Origin: Gellertiella hungarica | GTDB lineage: Bacteria; Pseudomonadota; Alphaproteobacteria; Rhizobiales; Rhizobiaceae | NCBI RefSeq assembly: GCF_014197145.1 | Contig: NZ_JACIEZ010000013.1 | Coordinates: 35,214-99,213 of the forward strand | Reading direction: 5' to 3' | DNA length: 64,000 bases | Part shown: positions 53,809 to 62,000 of the stretch, piece after piece | How the letters are laid out: every line of letters begins with the position of its first letter | How positions within the stretch are numbered: the first letter of the stretch is position 1 | The notes under the pieces: model-generated | The model's database searches: none | What the model was told of the DNA's origin: nothing | The model's input: the letters and a program-made list of their open reading frames with translations, nothing else | Position numbers and translations under genes: made by a program

Positions 53809-53834
53809 CGAAGGAGGCCTTTTGGCCTCCTTCG
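53809..53834. terminator. Bidirectional terminator between convergent genes
   Basis: Perfect 11-bp stem CGAAGGAGGCC / GGCCTCCTTCG with a TTTT loop, between the KGG gene and the leftward gene at 53859-54371. Confidence 0.8.
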
Positions 53835-53858
53835 CTATTTCCGGCCCTCTTCCGGCCG

Positions 53859-54371
53859 CTATTTCTGCCCCAACTTGTCCCGCACCGAGGCAAAGAGCGC
53901 CGCATCCTCTTCCGCAGCCGCATCGCACTGCTTCGAGCCGATGGCAACGCGGGTGGCCTCCTTCAGCGGCCGCATGGGCATGAGCACCGCTTCCCCGCCC
54001 GTCTTCTGGCCCGGCACCGAATAGATGTGCCGGAAATCCACCGCCACCTCCCGGTCGTCCCGGTCGTAGAACACCGCCGCGATGCAGACGTGATCGTCGT
54101 CGTCGGGGTCGCGGTTGTCGAGGAGGACGCGGGTCTCGATCCGGTTCTCTTCCCCATCCATCTTCACCGCGAAAACGTAATGCTGGTCGCGCTTCCAGTC
54201 CCACCGGCTTTCCAGCAGGGTGCAGAAGCCGCGCTCGTCCGGCGCCGCGCAGTGTTCCACGGGCCGAACCCGCCAGACATAGCCCTGCCAGCCCTCCTTC
54301 AGCGCGACCTGTGCGTCGTCGCTGGAAAGCAGGCCGATTGCGAGGGAGAGTTCCTTGAGAAGCGAAGCCAT
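53859..54371 (-). CDS. Conserved-looking hypothetical protein
   Basis: A 170-residue soluble protein with no recognised domain. It has an N-terminal helix (SLLKELSLAIGLLSS), a strand-rich middle with WQGYVWRVRPVEH and YVFAVKMDGEEN, the acidic DNRDPDDDDHVCIAA, and a charged C-terminal helix. Codon use is like the neighbouring host genes, so it is probably real. ATG 54371 is preferred over 54380. It may be a metal- or ligand-binding protein, but no function is claimed. Confidence 0.6.
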   Translation of the reverse strand: MASLLKELSLAIGLLSSDDAQVALKEGWQGYVWRVRPVEHCAAPDERGFCTLLESRWDWKRDQHYVFAVKMDGEENRIETRVLLDNRDPDDDDHVCIAAVFYDRDDREVAVDFRHIYSVPGQKTGGEAVLMPMRPLKEATRVAIGSKQCDAAAEEDAALFASVRDKLGQK

Positions 54372-54439
54372 GCGGCGCACATCGGCGGGGAATATGTCCT
54401 ATTTGTGGAGGCCGCCGCCCTTCGCCGCCCTCCACCGGC

Positions 54440-55125
54440 CGATACACTGGCCCCTGCGGGCCGCCCTTGGCCGCCCGGGGCGCTTCACCCTTACGGGCCG
54501 CTCCTCTGCCGCCAGTGGCGCCGGCCCCTGCGGGCTTCATGTCGCTGCCCAGACGCGCTTGCCCCTTACGGGCGGCCTTAACCGCCCGGGGCACCGATCT
54601 CTGCGGCTCGCCCCCATGGCCGCCCGGGGTGCTTCACCCTTACGGGCCGCTCCTCTGCCGCCAGTGGTGCCTGCCCCTGCGGGCCTCATGTCGCTGCCCA
54701 GACGCGCTTGCCCCTTACGAGCGGCCCTAACGCCCGGGGCACCGATCTCTGCAGCCCGCCCTTGGTCGCCCAGAGCGCTTCACCCTTACGGGCCGCTCCT
54801 CTGCCGCCAGTTATGCCTTCGCCTGCGGGCCACCTTTCGCCGCCCCGAGGCGTTGGCCCCTTACGCGCCGCCTTAACAGCCCGGGGCGCTGGCCCCTTAC
54901 GGGCCGCTCCTCTGCCGCGAGCGGTGCCGGCCCCTGCGGGCCGCCTTTCGCCGCCCGGAGGCGTTGGCCCTTTACAGCCCGACTTAACCGCCCGGGGCAC
55001 CGATCTCTGCGGCTCGCCCTCTTGGCCGCCCGGGGCGCTGGCCCCTTACGGGCCGCTCCTCTGCCGCGAGCGGTGCCGGCCCCTGCGGGCCGCCTTTCGC
55101 CGCCCCGAGGCGTTGGCCCCTTGAA
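54440..55125. repeat. GC-rich array of about 150-bp repeats with palindromes
   Basis: The block CTTACGGGCCGCTCCTCTGC recurs at about 54490, 54640, 54785, 54896 and 55046, giving unit lengths of roughly 150, 145, 111 and 150. A second block, ACCGATCTCTGC, recurs once per full unit. Within units the short palindromes GGCCCCTTACGGGCC and GGCCCCTGCGGGCC repeat, as in REP-type elements. Several frames stay open on both strands, so long ORFs here are not evidence of genes. No transposase is present. Confidence 0.8.
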
Positions 55126-55600
55126 GCCGCCAGCTTCCCGCATACCCGCACCCGGGCTTTTCGCTTGCCGGCGAACCGCGCTTCCTTATCGGGCGGATCC
55201 GTAGTAGGAGAGCCGCAAACACCCCTTGCGGGGGGAGAGCGGCGGGGATGGCTATTCCTTCTCCATCCCGATAATCCGAGAGTCAGAATAGCAATCTCGG
55301 ACAGAAAAAGCAAGAAAATCTAATTTAGGTAATCCGGAATCGATCCATGGCTGACAATGCGGCATTAGCGGGAAAGAGCCCTTATTCCGGCGGCAAGATC
55401 TTCGCCTTCGTTCCCATGCTGGACTGGACGGATCGTCCTGAAAAACAGGGCGTTCTGGTTGACGTTCGTACTTTCGTTCGTACCACTACCCGCCGGCACT
55501 GCGGCAAAGGGCTTCGACCGGACGGTGGCCAGCGGGTAGGGTAGGGCGGCGAGCGCACGGCACGTGTTGGGCCGGTGGTGAGCACTCGCCTGTGGTGAAC
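55126..55600. other. Gap between the repeat array and the tRNA-like element
   Basis: About 475 bases. The first part drops out of the repeat composition into ordinary sequence; the second (55340-55560) has a 65-codon ORF without ribosome binding site, not called as a gene. No promoter or known RNA was seen. It may contain the host-phage boundary. Confidence 0.35.
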
Positions 55601-55681
55601 TGGCGGCCGCGGCGCGATTCGAACGCGCATCTCCCCTCCAGTTACGGTGTCCGGTGTAGAAGACCGGGCCGGTAAGCGGCC
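55601..55681 (-). tRNA. tRNA-like element, possibly degenerate (UCU anticodon loop)
   Basis: On the minus strand there is a good T-arm, GCGCG-TTCGAAT-CGCGC, then CGCGGCC, a discriminator G and encoded CCA at 55601. The 5' end GGCCGCT (55681-55675) pairs with GCGGCC in six of seven positions. A candidate anticodon hairpin CCGGT-CTTCTAC-ACCGG would read UCU (arginine). However, a normal D-arm does not fit before it and 22 bases would lie between it and the T-arm. It may be a phage-carried or decayed tRNA, or another tRNA-like RNA. Confidence 0.4.
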
Positions 55682-55692
55682 AGCACTCTGAA

Positions 55693-56073
55693 TTAGACGT
55701 GGTGAAAACCAATCCCCTCGCCATGGATGTTCACGGCGCCGATCTTCGCGAGACAGTTCACGGAACGCCGAAGGTGCGCCTCCATCTCTTCAACAATCTC
55801 CGTCGTTTCGAGATCCGCGCGGGTCGCCTCCACCAGTCGGTCGATTGAGCCTAGAACGTAGCCGAGCCGGACGATGACGCCCCTGACGTCAACCGGATCC
55901 TGCGTAGAGGCTGCGCGTCCGATCTGGTCAATGACTGCGTGATAGGCTTCGCCTGCCTTTTCGTTGTCCTCGTCATCGGCCTGATTTACGGCGGCAACAG
56001 CCGCTCTGTACATGTTCACCAGCGGATCCGCTGAAAGTATGTTTTGGAAGTCGTCGGCGTGAATGTGAAGCAT
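55693..56073 (-). CDS. Hypothetical protein near prophage edge
   Basis: A 126-residue acidic, largely helical protein (VNQADDEDNEKAGEAYHAV, VEEMEAHLRRSVNCLAKIG) preceded by GAGGG seven bases before ATG. No family was recognised. It lies at the start of an AT-richer zone that differs from host genes, so it is probably phage-borne. It ends 12 bases from the tRNA-like element. Confidence 0.6.
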   Translation of the reverse strand: MLHIHADDFQNILSADPLVNMYRAAVAAVNQADDEDNEKAGEAYHAVIDQIGRAASTQDPVDVRGVIVRLGYVLGSIDRLVEATRADLETTEIVEEMEAHLRRSVNCLAKIGAVNIHGEGIGFHHV

Positions 56074-56167
56074 TTCTTTTCCCTCGATTTGACGGGCAAA
56101 GCATCATGAGAAAATCTCGCGAAGTCAACAGCGTTAAATGAAATAAGTTATTGTTTTTATGACAATT

Positions 56168-56196
56168 TTGACAAATTTGTAAGGTAGTTATATTTA
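56168..56196 (+). promoter_or_regulatory. Promoter-like site in the AT-rich gap 56074-56426
   Basis: TTGACA (56168-56173), 17 bases, TATTTA (56191-56196). It could serve the rightward small genes starting at 56427, with a leader of about 220 bases. The rest of the gap is AT-rich (about 56095-56215) and holds no convincing gene. Confidence 0.45.
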
Positions 56197-56426
56197 TCAA
56201 TTAATTCGCTTCATGCGATAACGCTCAGAAGAAATTTTGTTCCGGTTTGCATTCTGAAGTCGAAATGCTTTGTCGTGCTTATCTTGGCTCGGACACCGCT
56301 AACGCATTTTCCGCCAACAGCTAGAGGGCCTCTAACGCAGATGGCTGTCACGGTAAAATCAACTTTGCCTCGTTTATAGTGGGCATCTATCACATCTTTG
56401 GTTGTGTTGAAGGTGGAGAGGCTCAC

Positions 56427-56762
56427 ATGTCAAACTACTTATTGGACGCTCTTCGTGAGCAAAGCGAAATTGCAAAGGACATGGCGCACAAAGTCGCCGC
56501 AATACTGATTGCGCCAGATCTTACTGCTGAGCAAGCAAGCCAAGTTTATCGGTATGTTGAAAAGTGCGCACAGGATTTTGACCGATTTCAAGAGCTTCTT
56601 GAGGATCATGACTTGGACGATGGGTTCTTCAAGGTGGTAGAATCCATTGAAGATCTCTGGTCGAATATGTCCGTAGCCGCAGCACGAAAAATTGGGAACT
56701 CAAGTGAAGCGTTTTTTAATTCTCGCAGCAGCCGTAGCTGCCCTGGCCTCATGCCAGACTGA
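56427..56762 (+). CDS. Hypothetical phage-region protein
   Basis: A 111-residue helical, acidic protein (LRDALREQ-type start SNYLLDALREQSEIAKD; ECAQDFDRFQELLEDHDLDDGF-like middle) with a serine/arginine-rich end that runs into the next reading frame. ATG 56427 follows GGAGAGGC. The next gene starts inside its 3' end in another frame. AT-richer than host genes. No family recognised. Confidence 0.55.
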   Translation: MSNYLLDALREQSEIAKDMAHKVAAILIAPDLTAEQASQVYRYVEKCAQDFDRFQELLEDHDLDDGFFKVVESIEDLWSNMSVAAARKIGNSSEAFFNSRSSRSCPGLMPD

Positions 56763-57081
56763 CGCGCAGGTTAGGTCAGGAAAGCCATTCGCTCAGTTCA
56801 AGACGGCTAAGAATGCTAATGATGCGGTGGCCTGTCTGATCCCGTCCATCGAGAAGTCATACAACGCAGTCGCGATTGAGCGCTGGCGATTCGTAGCGCA
56901 GACACTGGTGCCAAATCGAGAGTACGACATCGTGCCGACAGCTGGAATGATCAACGGCCACTATCTCTACACGGTCAACGTAAAGCAGACTGCAGGTGGA
57001 TCCGATCTCACTATGTATACCGGTCAGTTCGTTATGCCGTTCCTGACGAAGGGGATAACTGACGGCATTAGGGGCTGCTGA
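56704..57081 (+). CDS. Small lipoprotein of the phage region
   Basis: A 125-residue protein with a bacterial lipoprotein signal: KRFLILAAAVAALASC, lipobox LASC with the lipidated cysteine near residue 17. The mature part (FAQFKTAKNANDAVACLIPSIE, then NGHYLYTVNVKQTAGGSDLTMYTG) is beta-rich. It overlaps the end of the preceding gene by 59 bases in another frame. GTG 56704 is chosen as the first codon of the signal. Phage lipoproteins are often moron genes acting in superinfection exclusion; that is inference. Confidence 0.65.
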   Translation: MKRFLILAAAVAALASCQTDAQVRSGKPFAQFKTAKNANDAVACLIPSIEKSYNAVAIERWRFVAQTLVPNREYDIVPTAGMINGHYLYTVNVKQTAGGSDLTMYTGQFVMPFLTKGITDGIRGC

Positions 57082-57089
57082 CGCAAAAA

Positions 57090-57109
57090 AGCCCGCCGAG
57101 TGGCTGGCT
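57090..57109 (-). terminator. Terminator of the leftward small gene
   Basis: Hairpin AGCC-GCC / GGC-GGCT with one mismatch and loop GAGT; on the minus strand it is followed by TTTTTT. It lies directly after the stop of the 57112-57225 gene. Confidence 0.65.
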
Positions 57110-57111
57110 CT

Positions 57112-57225
57112 TCATTTGAAGAAGCTGGCTATGAGGTGGAGCACGCCGACAATCAGCCCATCCTTGATCTCGACATCTACTTCTGTGGTGGCGGCCTTGG
57201 TGGTTCGTTTGTACGTGAAGCGCAT
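57112..57225 (-). CDS. Hypothetical small protein, 37 residues
   Basis: Begins MRFTYKRTTKAATTEVDVEI and ends in a hydrophobic segment LIVGVLHLIASFFK. ATG is preceded by GGAG at eight bases and the stop is followed at once by a terminator with a T-run, which together make it likely to be a real gene. No family recognised. Confidence 0.55.
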   Translation of the reverse strand: MRFTYKRTTKAATTEVDVEIKDGLIVGVLHLIASFFK

Positions 57226-57415
57226 GGTGAAAACTCCAGTTTCACCATTCTATACGGGCTAGATGGTTGTTACGTCATCCGCTTATCTGTCGGCTCCAAA
57301 GTCAGCCGTCGTGCGCCTCGCCGATGCAGAACCAAGATCTTTGAGAGGCAAGATGATATTGGTGGTCTTTAGCCCCGCTAGGATTTCATCTCTGCCGCGC
57401 AGAGCCGGAACCGCT

Positions 57416-57685
57416 TTACCCCTTTTTCCAGATAAGAGCTTTGGCAAAGGCCTGTATCGCCTTCTCCCGATCCGCCTCCGCCATTAGTCTGGCGATGTTC
57501 TCAAAGTCGGCGTTGTGTAGGAACAGTGTGATTTTCTCACTTTTTTCGTCTGTGCCTAGATCAAACGCGAACTCAACACCGTGGTGCAGAGCGCCGGTTG
57601 GCGGCATCACCCATTCAGCGTCGATGCTGGTTGTACGGCCGGCGTGAACGCTCCTTCTGTATACCCATGAGCGCTTAAGTTTCAT
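57416..57685 (-). CDS. Hypothetical phage-region protein
   Basis: An 89-residue protein: KLKRSWVYRRSVHAGRTTSI at the start, a strand-rich middle (GVEFAFDLGTDEKSEKITLFLHN) and a C-terminal helix FENIARLMAEADREKAIQAF (landmarks). GAGGG seven bases before ATG supports the 57685 start. No family recognised. About 190 bases separate it from the next leftward gene, with nothing notable in between. Confidence 0.55.
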   Translation of the reverse strand: MKLKRSWVYRRSVHAGRTTSIDAEWVMPPTGALHHGVEFAFDLGTDEKSEKITLFLHNADFENIARLMAEADREKAIQAFAKALIWKKG

Positions 57686-58232
57686 TGTGCCCTCTGTGAA
57701 AACGGTCAAGCCAAGGCATGCCATCTCGGGGCAAACTAGAGCACGGACAATTGTCCGAACCTTGCATTGCAAACCATGCACGGTCCGGCCCACCGGTTAG
57801 CCGCGGTAGATTTCAGCCCACCGGAAGTGACGAACTTGACCTCCACCTTGTCGATAGGTTCCTAACGCGGGTCGTTTGCAGTGGCGCCTTCAGGTTCCGC
57901 AATGGAACGCACCGTGAACAAAAAACCTGTGCGTTTCCACCACCACGGTTTGTCCAGATCGATCGAGAACGAGTAGTAATATTTACAGGAGACAGAAGTG
58001 ATTCGATTTCGGCTTCCATCCCCGAAACAGCCACAAGCCTAAGCGAGTCCAACCGCGCTGGGTCTCTGGCTCCTAAAGCCCCGGGACGGGAACTGGCTCC
58101 ACACCAGTTTCCGTCTCGGCCCGTTACCCTTGTGAGGGTAAATGCACCTTGTAGCGCAAAGCGCAACAGCGCAACATCTGTTTCACGTTCTACACAAAGA
58201 ATTGTAAAACAGCGAGACACCAGCGCGACACA
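57686..58232. other. Gap of about 550 bases without a supported gene
   Basis: Open frames exist on both strands but lack ribosome binding sites and look like chance. A 14-codon ORF after AGGAGACAGAA (near 57994) has a good Shine-Dalgarno but is too short to judge. The only clear structure is the palindrome at 57744-57757. Confidence 0.4.
57744..57757. promoter_or_regulatory. Perfect 14-bp palindrome, possible repressor operator
   Basis: CGGACAATTGTCCG is fully self-complementary and lies 59 bases upstream of the leftward gene at 57416-57685. Its form fits a dimeric phage or host repressor site; no repressor gene is in view. Confidence 0.35.
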
Positions 58233-58796
58233 TCACCGCTCCAAAACACGTTTCACTTCTGGAATGCGGGCCATTGTGTAGTTCGTGGTAACAACGGTGC
58301 CGTTCTCGTTGCGCATGGTTGCGACGTTGGCCCAACCACCACAGGCCGAAGATCGGCGAGCCTGGGCGGCCAGCAGCGCTGGCATGCCGGCAATGGGATC
58401 GGCAGCGTAGCTCGCGAAGTCCTCTTCGGAAACTGATGGCGTGGCGCAGCCTCCGGGCAGTTCCAAGACTTCAGCGCGGCCGTCTACTATGGCGATCCGG
58501 CAAGCACGCGGGCGGCCGCCGTAGATGCCGCCAATGAACACTTCTTCATCAGCGTCCGTCAGCCGCGCTTTCACCACGTCGATCGCCGTGAGGTAGTCCG
58601 TGCTGTACTCCTGAATTAGCCGGCTGTACTTTTCCAGCGCGGACAGCTTGCCGCGGGTAGCCAGCATCAGGGCCATGTGATTGAAAACGGCCGTTTTCAT
58701 CACGTCGAAACGCTTCAATCCACCAGCGACCACAGCCCGCGTGTCGGTGACGAAAGTAACATGATCGACATCTACAATAACGTTGACGATACTCAT
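58233..58796 (-). CDS. Hypothetical protein of the prophage tail region
   Basis: A 187-residue protein starting SIVNVIVDVDHVTFVTDTRAV, a strand-turn-strand with acidic residue that recalls the N-terminal part of Ntn-hydrolase folds, followed by a helix-rich middle and EVFIGGIYGGRPRACRIAIVDG. The resemblance is weak and no active site is claimed. It is directly downstream of the tape measure gene and one small gene, coupled by a 4-bp overlap, a position often used for distal tail or assembly proteins. Confidence 0.65.
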   Translation of the reverse strand: MSIVNVIVDVDHVTFVTDTRAVVAGGLKRFDVMKTAVFNHMALMLATRGKLSALEKYSRLIQEYSTDYLTAIDVVKARLTDADEEVFIGGIYGGRPRACRIAIVDGRAEVLELPGGCATPSVSEEDFASYAADPIAGMPALLAAQARRSSACGGWANVATMRNENGTVVTTNYTMARIPEVKRVLER

Positions 58797-59062
58797 TTCG
58801 GCCTCGATTCGATTACTTGGATGCCGCCAACGGCCGCAGTGGTGACCAGGGCGGTAACAATGCCCTGTACGGCTGCCGGAACTGCCCCAAATGCTGCAGT
58901 CAGGATGCTTCCAACAATTGGGGAGATGATTGGATCGTGGTGTACGTTCAGTGCATATGTGCTGGTGTTTGCCCGCAAATCCATTTCGCGAACTCGGCGG
59001 AAGATTTCCGCCGAGTCTGCATGTTCATAATGTGTGCATGACGTAAAACTTCGATACGGCAT
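58793..59062 (-). CDS. Small membrane-type phage protein
   Basis: An 89-residue protein with a charged N-terminal part and a hydrophobic C-terminal half (IISPIVGSILTAAFGAVPAAVQGIVTALVTTAAVGGIQ) that could form one or two membrane helices. ATG 59062 follows AAGGG and starts one base after the tape measure stop; ATG 58984 is an alternative start. Holin-like topology is possible but unproven. Confidence 0.55.
   Translation of the reverse strand: MPYRSFTSCTHYEHADSAEIFRRVREMDLRANTSTYALNVHHDPIISPIVGSILTAAFGAVPAAVQGIVTALVTTAAVGGIQVIESRPK
58992..59016. other. Perfect 11-bp inverted repeat with 3-base loop
   Basis: ACTCGGCGGAA / TTCCGCCGAGT inside the 5' part of the 58793-59062 gene. On the minus strand no T-run follows, so it is not a classical terminator. 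It may slow or attenuate transcription beyond the tape measure gene, or mask the alternative start at 58984. Confidence 0.5.
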
Positions 59063-59063
59063 A

Positions 59064-62000
59064 TCAACCCTTCTGGCTGCTATAGCGGTTGTTCATGGTG
59101 CCGAAGCCACCGCGGCGCATTTGCTCGTTCTGTGCGGCAATCCCTTGGTCAACACCTTGCTTGACAAGGTTGCGCACATGATCATCGCCGTTGGCGCCGT
59201 GGATGTGCACGTTGAGAACGCCGCTGCGGCTGCCGTTGTCGTTGGCATTGCCCATCCTGGCGACGGATGGCATGACGGGAACGGCGACGGGACGAACGAC
59301 GCCGCCTGCAGCCATGTGCCCTATGGTGCCGTTGTTGATGGCATGCAAAAGCGCCATGTGCTTGCGGCTCGAGCGCGCGTTAACGACGAATTCCCCGTTG
59401 GAAAGCATCGTTGGGATGCTGTCGCTCGTGCCTGTCCCGGGTCCGGAAACAGGTCCGCCAGCCGCTCTGAACAGGCGGTCGCTTGTATACAGGCTTCCGC
59501 TTGTCTTCCCGCCACCGCCAAACAGCGACCCGAGGAACGAGAAAAGACCACCGCCACCTCCGCCCCCGCCACCAGCGCCACCGAGAGCCGATCCTACTTG
59601 CGTCAGACCAGATCCGAATGTGCCGAGGCCGCTTGTTGCCGCCTCTGCCGTCTCGCCGAGCTTGCCAAGTGCGTTGTTGAACTTGTCAACGTACTGGCTG
59701 CCGGTGGTTCCAAGGATGTCAGCAGCACCTGCTCCCTGCGCCAGCGGCCGCCCGGTAAACCAGACACTAGCCGCGTCCTGCGGGTTTCCATACTTGGCAA
59801 CGGATGCGCCGAAATACTTATTGAACACCGCATCCTGGGCAGACGGGCTGGATAGGAAGGCGGAAGGTGACATTGACTGCCCGAGTGCGCCCTTGGTCCA
59901 CGAAGGGATATTGGCGCCCATTACCTGATAGGCACCATACGCCCTGTCGCCGCTCTTCGTGATTGGGCCGAGGGCGCCGTAGTTACCGCCGCTCTCAATG
60001 GACTGGATGGCCTTAGCGTAAGAGCTAATATTTCCGAGACCACTACGCTGAACCGGAATAACCGGCGCCGCGCCAACAGCGCTCACGACACCGGCAACAG
60101 CACCGCCGCCACTGGATGATGCGCCATCACCGAAAATCGCGCCAGTGATCGCCTTCGACAGGTTTGTCAGAGCCTGATCAAGCACCTTGGAAAGCACGTT
60201 GTTGATGGCGTTCTTGATCGCCGTGGCGAACGCCTCACCGATGTCTCCGCCACTGCTAACCAGTGCCGATTGGAAGTCTGTCAGAAATGACTTGATGCCG
60301 TCCTGCGTGTCCTGCATCTGGATCATCTGCCGGATCGCGGCAGCTTCGTCGCTGGCCAGATCCGTTGGACGCCCATACTGCTGAAGCGTGCTGTACACCT
60401 TCTGCTCAGTGGAGGACAAACCAGAGAGCTTGCGCTGCTCTAGTAGATCCTGCTGTAGCTTGGCCTTTGCAAGCTGCTCGCTGTATTGCTTGTAAAGATC
60501 AACCTTCTTCTCAAGCTCCCCGCGCTGCTCGGCGCTTAGCTTTCGGCCTTTATCTTCCGCCTGCTGCAGCAGATCCAGCTTGAACCGCAGCGCATCGGCT
60601 TCAATGCCTGCCTTGCCGGTGAGCTCAATCTCCTGGCGCATCTGCGCAAGACGATCGTCTGCCGATTTGACCAGATCGCGATAGGCGTTGGATGCGGAGC
60701 CGGCCTTTTTGGTATCGCCGGGGAGGCCTTCTAGTTCAATGTTCGGACGCGGGGTCGGAGTTGGCGGGGTGACCCATTGCCCGTTCGAGAGAATTTTAGG
60801 ATCCGCGCTTTCGGCATCACGCGCACGCTGGCTCTGCTGCTCATTGGGGTCGGTGATGAACCGACCGCCTGCCGATGTCATAGGATTCAGCGTGCCAAGC
60901 GGCGGAAGCTTCTTGACCAGATCCACGAGAATGGCCGCGTCCTGCTTCAGCTTAGCTGCGTTCGTGGACGACTTGCCAATCGAGGCGGCCAGACCATCAA
61001 ACTGCGCCGCAAAATCCGCGATGGCGGGTACGCCGGTTTGGCTTGCGAATGCGGCAAGGGCGGTCTGTACCGCTTTGGCCTGCTCGGTCGTTGCGGACCC
61101 ATCCTTGATAGCAGCGGCGAGATCAGAAAAGGCGCGCTGAAGAGTTGAGACTTGATCTGCCTCTGCGCCAGCAGCCGACAACAGCGACACCACATCGGCG
61201 AACTCCACCGTAAGATCGCTGACCCTACTCCTCAGTTCCTCCCATTGGCGGGCTGCTTCAATGGCAGCTGCGTCCTTAATATCGGCGCTATCTGCAAGTT
61301 TCTGCCGCGCCTCTTCGTATTTTCGCAGCTCTGGAAGAGCGCTACCCCACTTGTCGATGACCTTCTGGATCAGCTCTTCTTCACGGCGCAACGTTTCTTC
61401 GGACTTCTCCCCGCCGGATGAAACGGATGAAAAGTACTGGATCGCGGCAGCGCCACCAGCCACAAGGCCGATCGTGACAAGAGAAACAGGATTTACGAGC
61501 GAAGCAAATGCTTCCGCCAGCCCTGCGACAACGGCCTTCCCACCCCCCATGGTCTGAAAGACCGAAGAAAGCTGCGTGCCCTGCTGCAGAGCAATCTGCA
61601 GCGGGTTCATACCCATCGCGGCTGTTACGCCGATATCCTGAAACTGCGCCGCGATATTGGCGGTTTGGTATGCCCCAGCGCCGTTGGAAGTTAACCGGCC
61701 TGGACCGGCGCTAATCGCCTGGTTCCGCCCCTTAATGGCAGCGGTAGCGGCAAGTGCCGCCTGCCGCTCGCGCGACATGGCAGCCTGATATTCCGTTGAA
61801 GAGATCGCCCCAAGTGCGTGCGCGCGCTTGATGTCGTCCGCGTTTTTACGGTACTGCGACTGAACTGCGAAAAGCGGATTGTATTTCGCACGAAGGCGCT
61901 CGAGCTCCTTGCCTTGATCAGCAAGCGCTCCATTCCACTCCTTCACACCCTTCGCACCAATGCCAACCATGGCGTTGATGCGGTTCTGCATGGCAGTCGT

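Noticed and set aside
54440..55125. CRISPR array
   Set aside because: Units are about 150 bp and contiguous, without short repeats separated by unique spacers; no cas genes are present.
54440..55320. Several 80-170 codon ORFs on both strands in the repeat array
   Set aside because: They follow from GC-rich repeats with few stops, have no ribosome binding sites and no protein-like composition.
55347..55544. 65-codon plus-strand ORF near the tRNA-like element
   Set aside because: No ribosome binding site, no recognisable protein features, in a non-coding-looking stretch.
55601..55681. Prophage attachment site at the tRNA-like 3' end
   Set aside because: The phage genes lie on the 5' side of the element, whereas integration into a tRNA 3' end would normally put them on the other side; no direct repeat was found.
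56211..56426. 71-codon minus-strand ORF
   Set aside because: No ribosome binding site; its start overlaps the better-supported plus-strand start at 56427.
57813..58220. 135-codon minus-strand ORF in the 57686-58232 gap
   Set aside because: No ribosome binding site and arginine/serine-rich composition typical of a chance frame.
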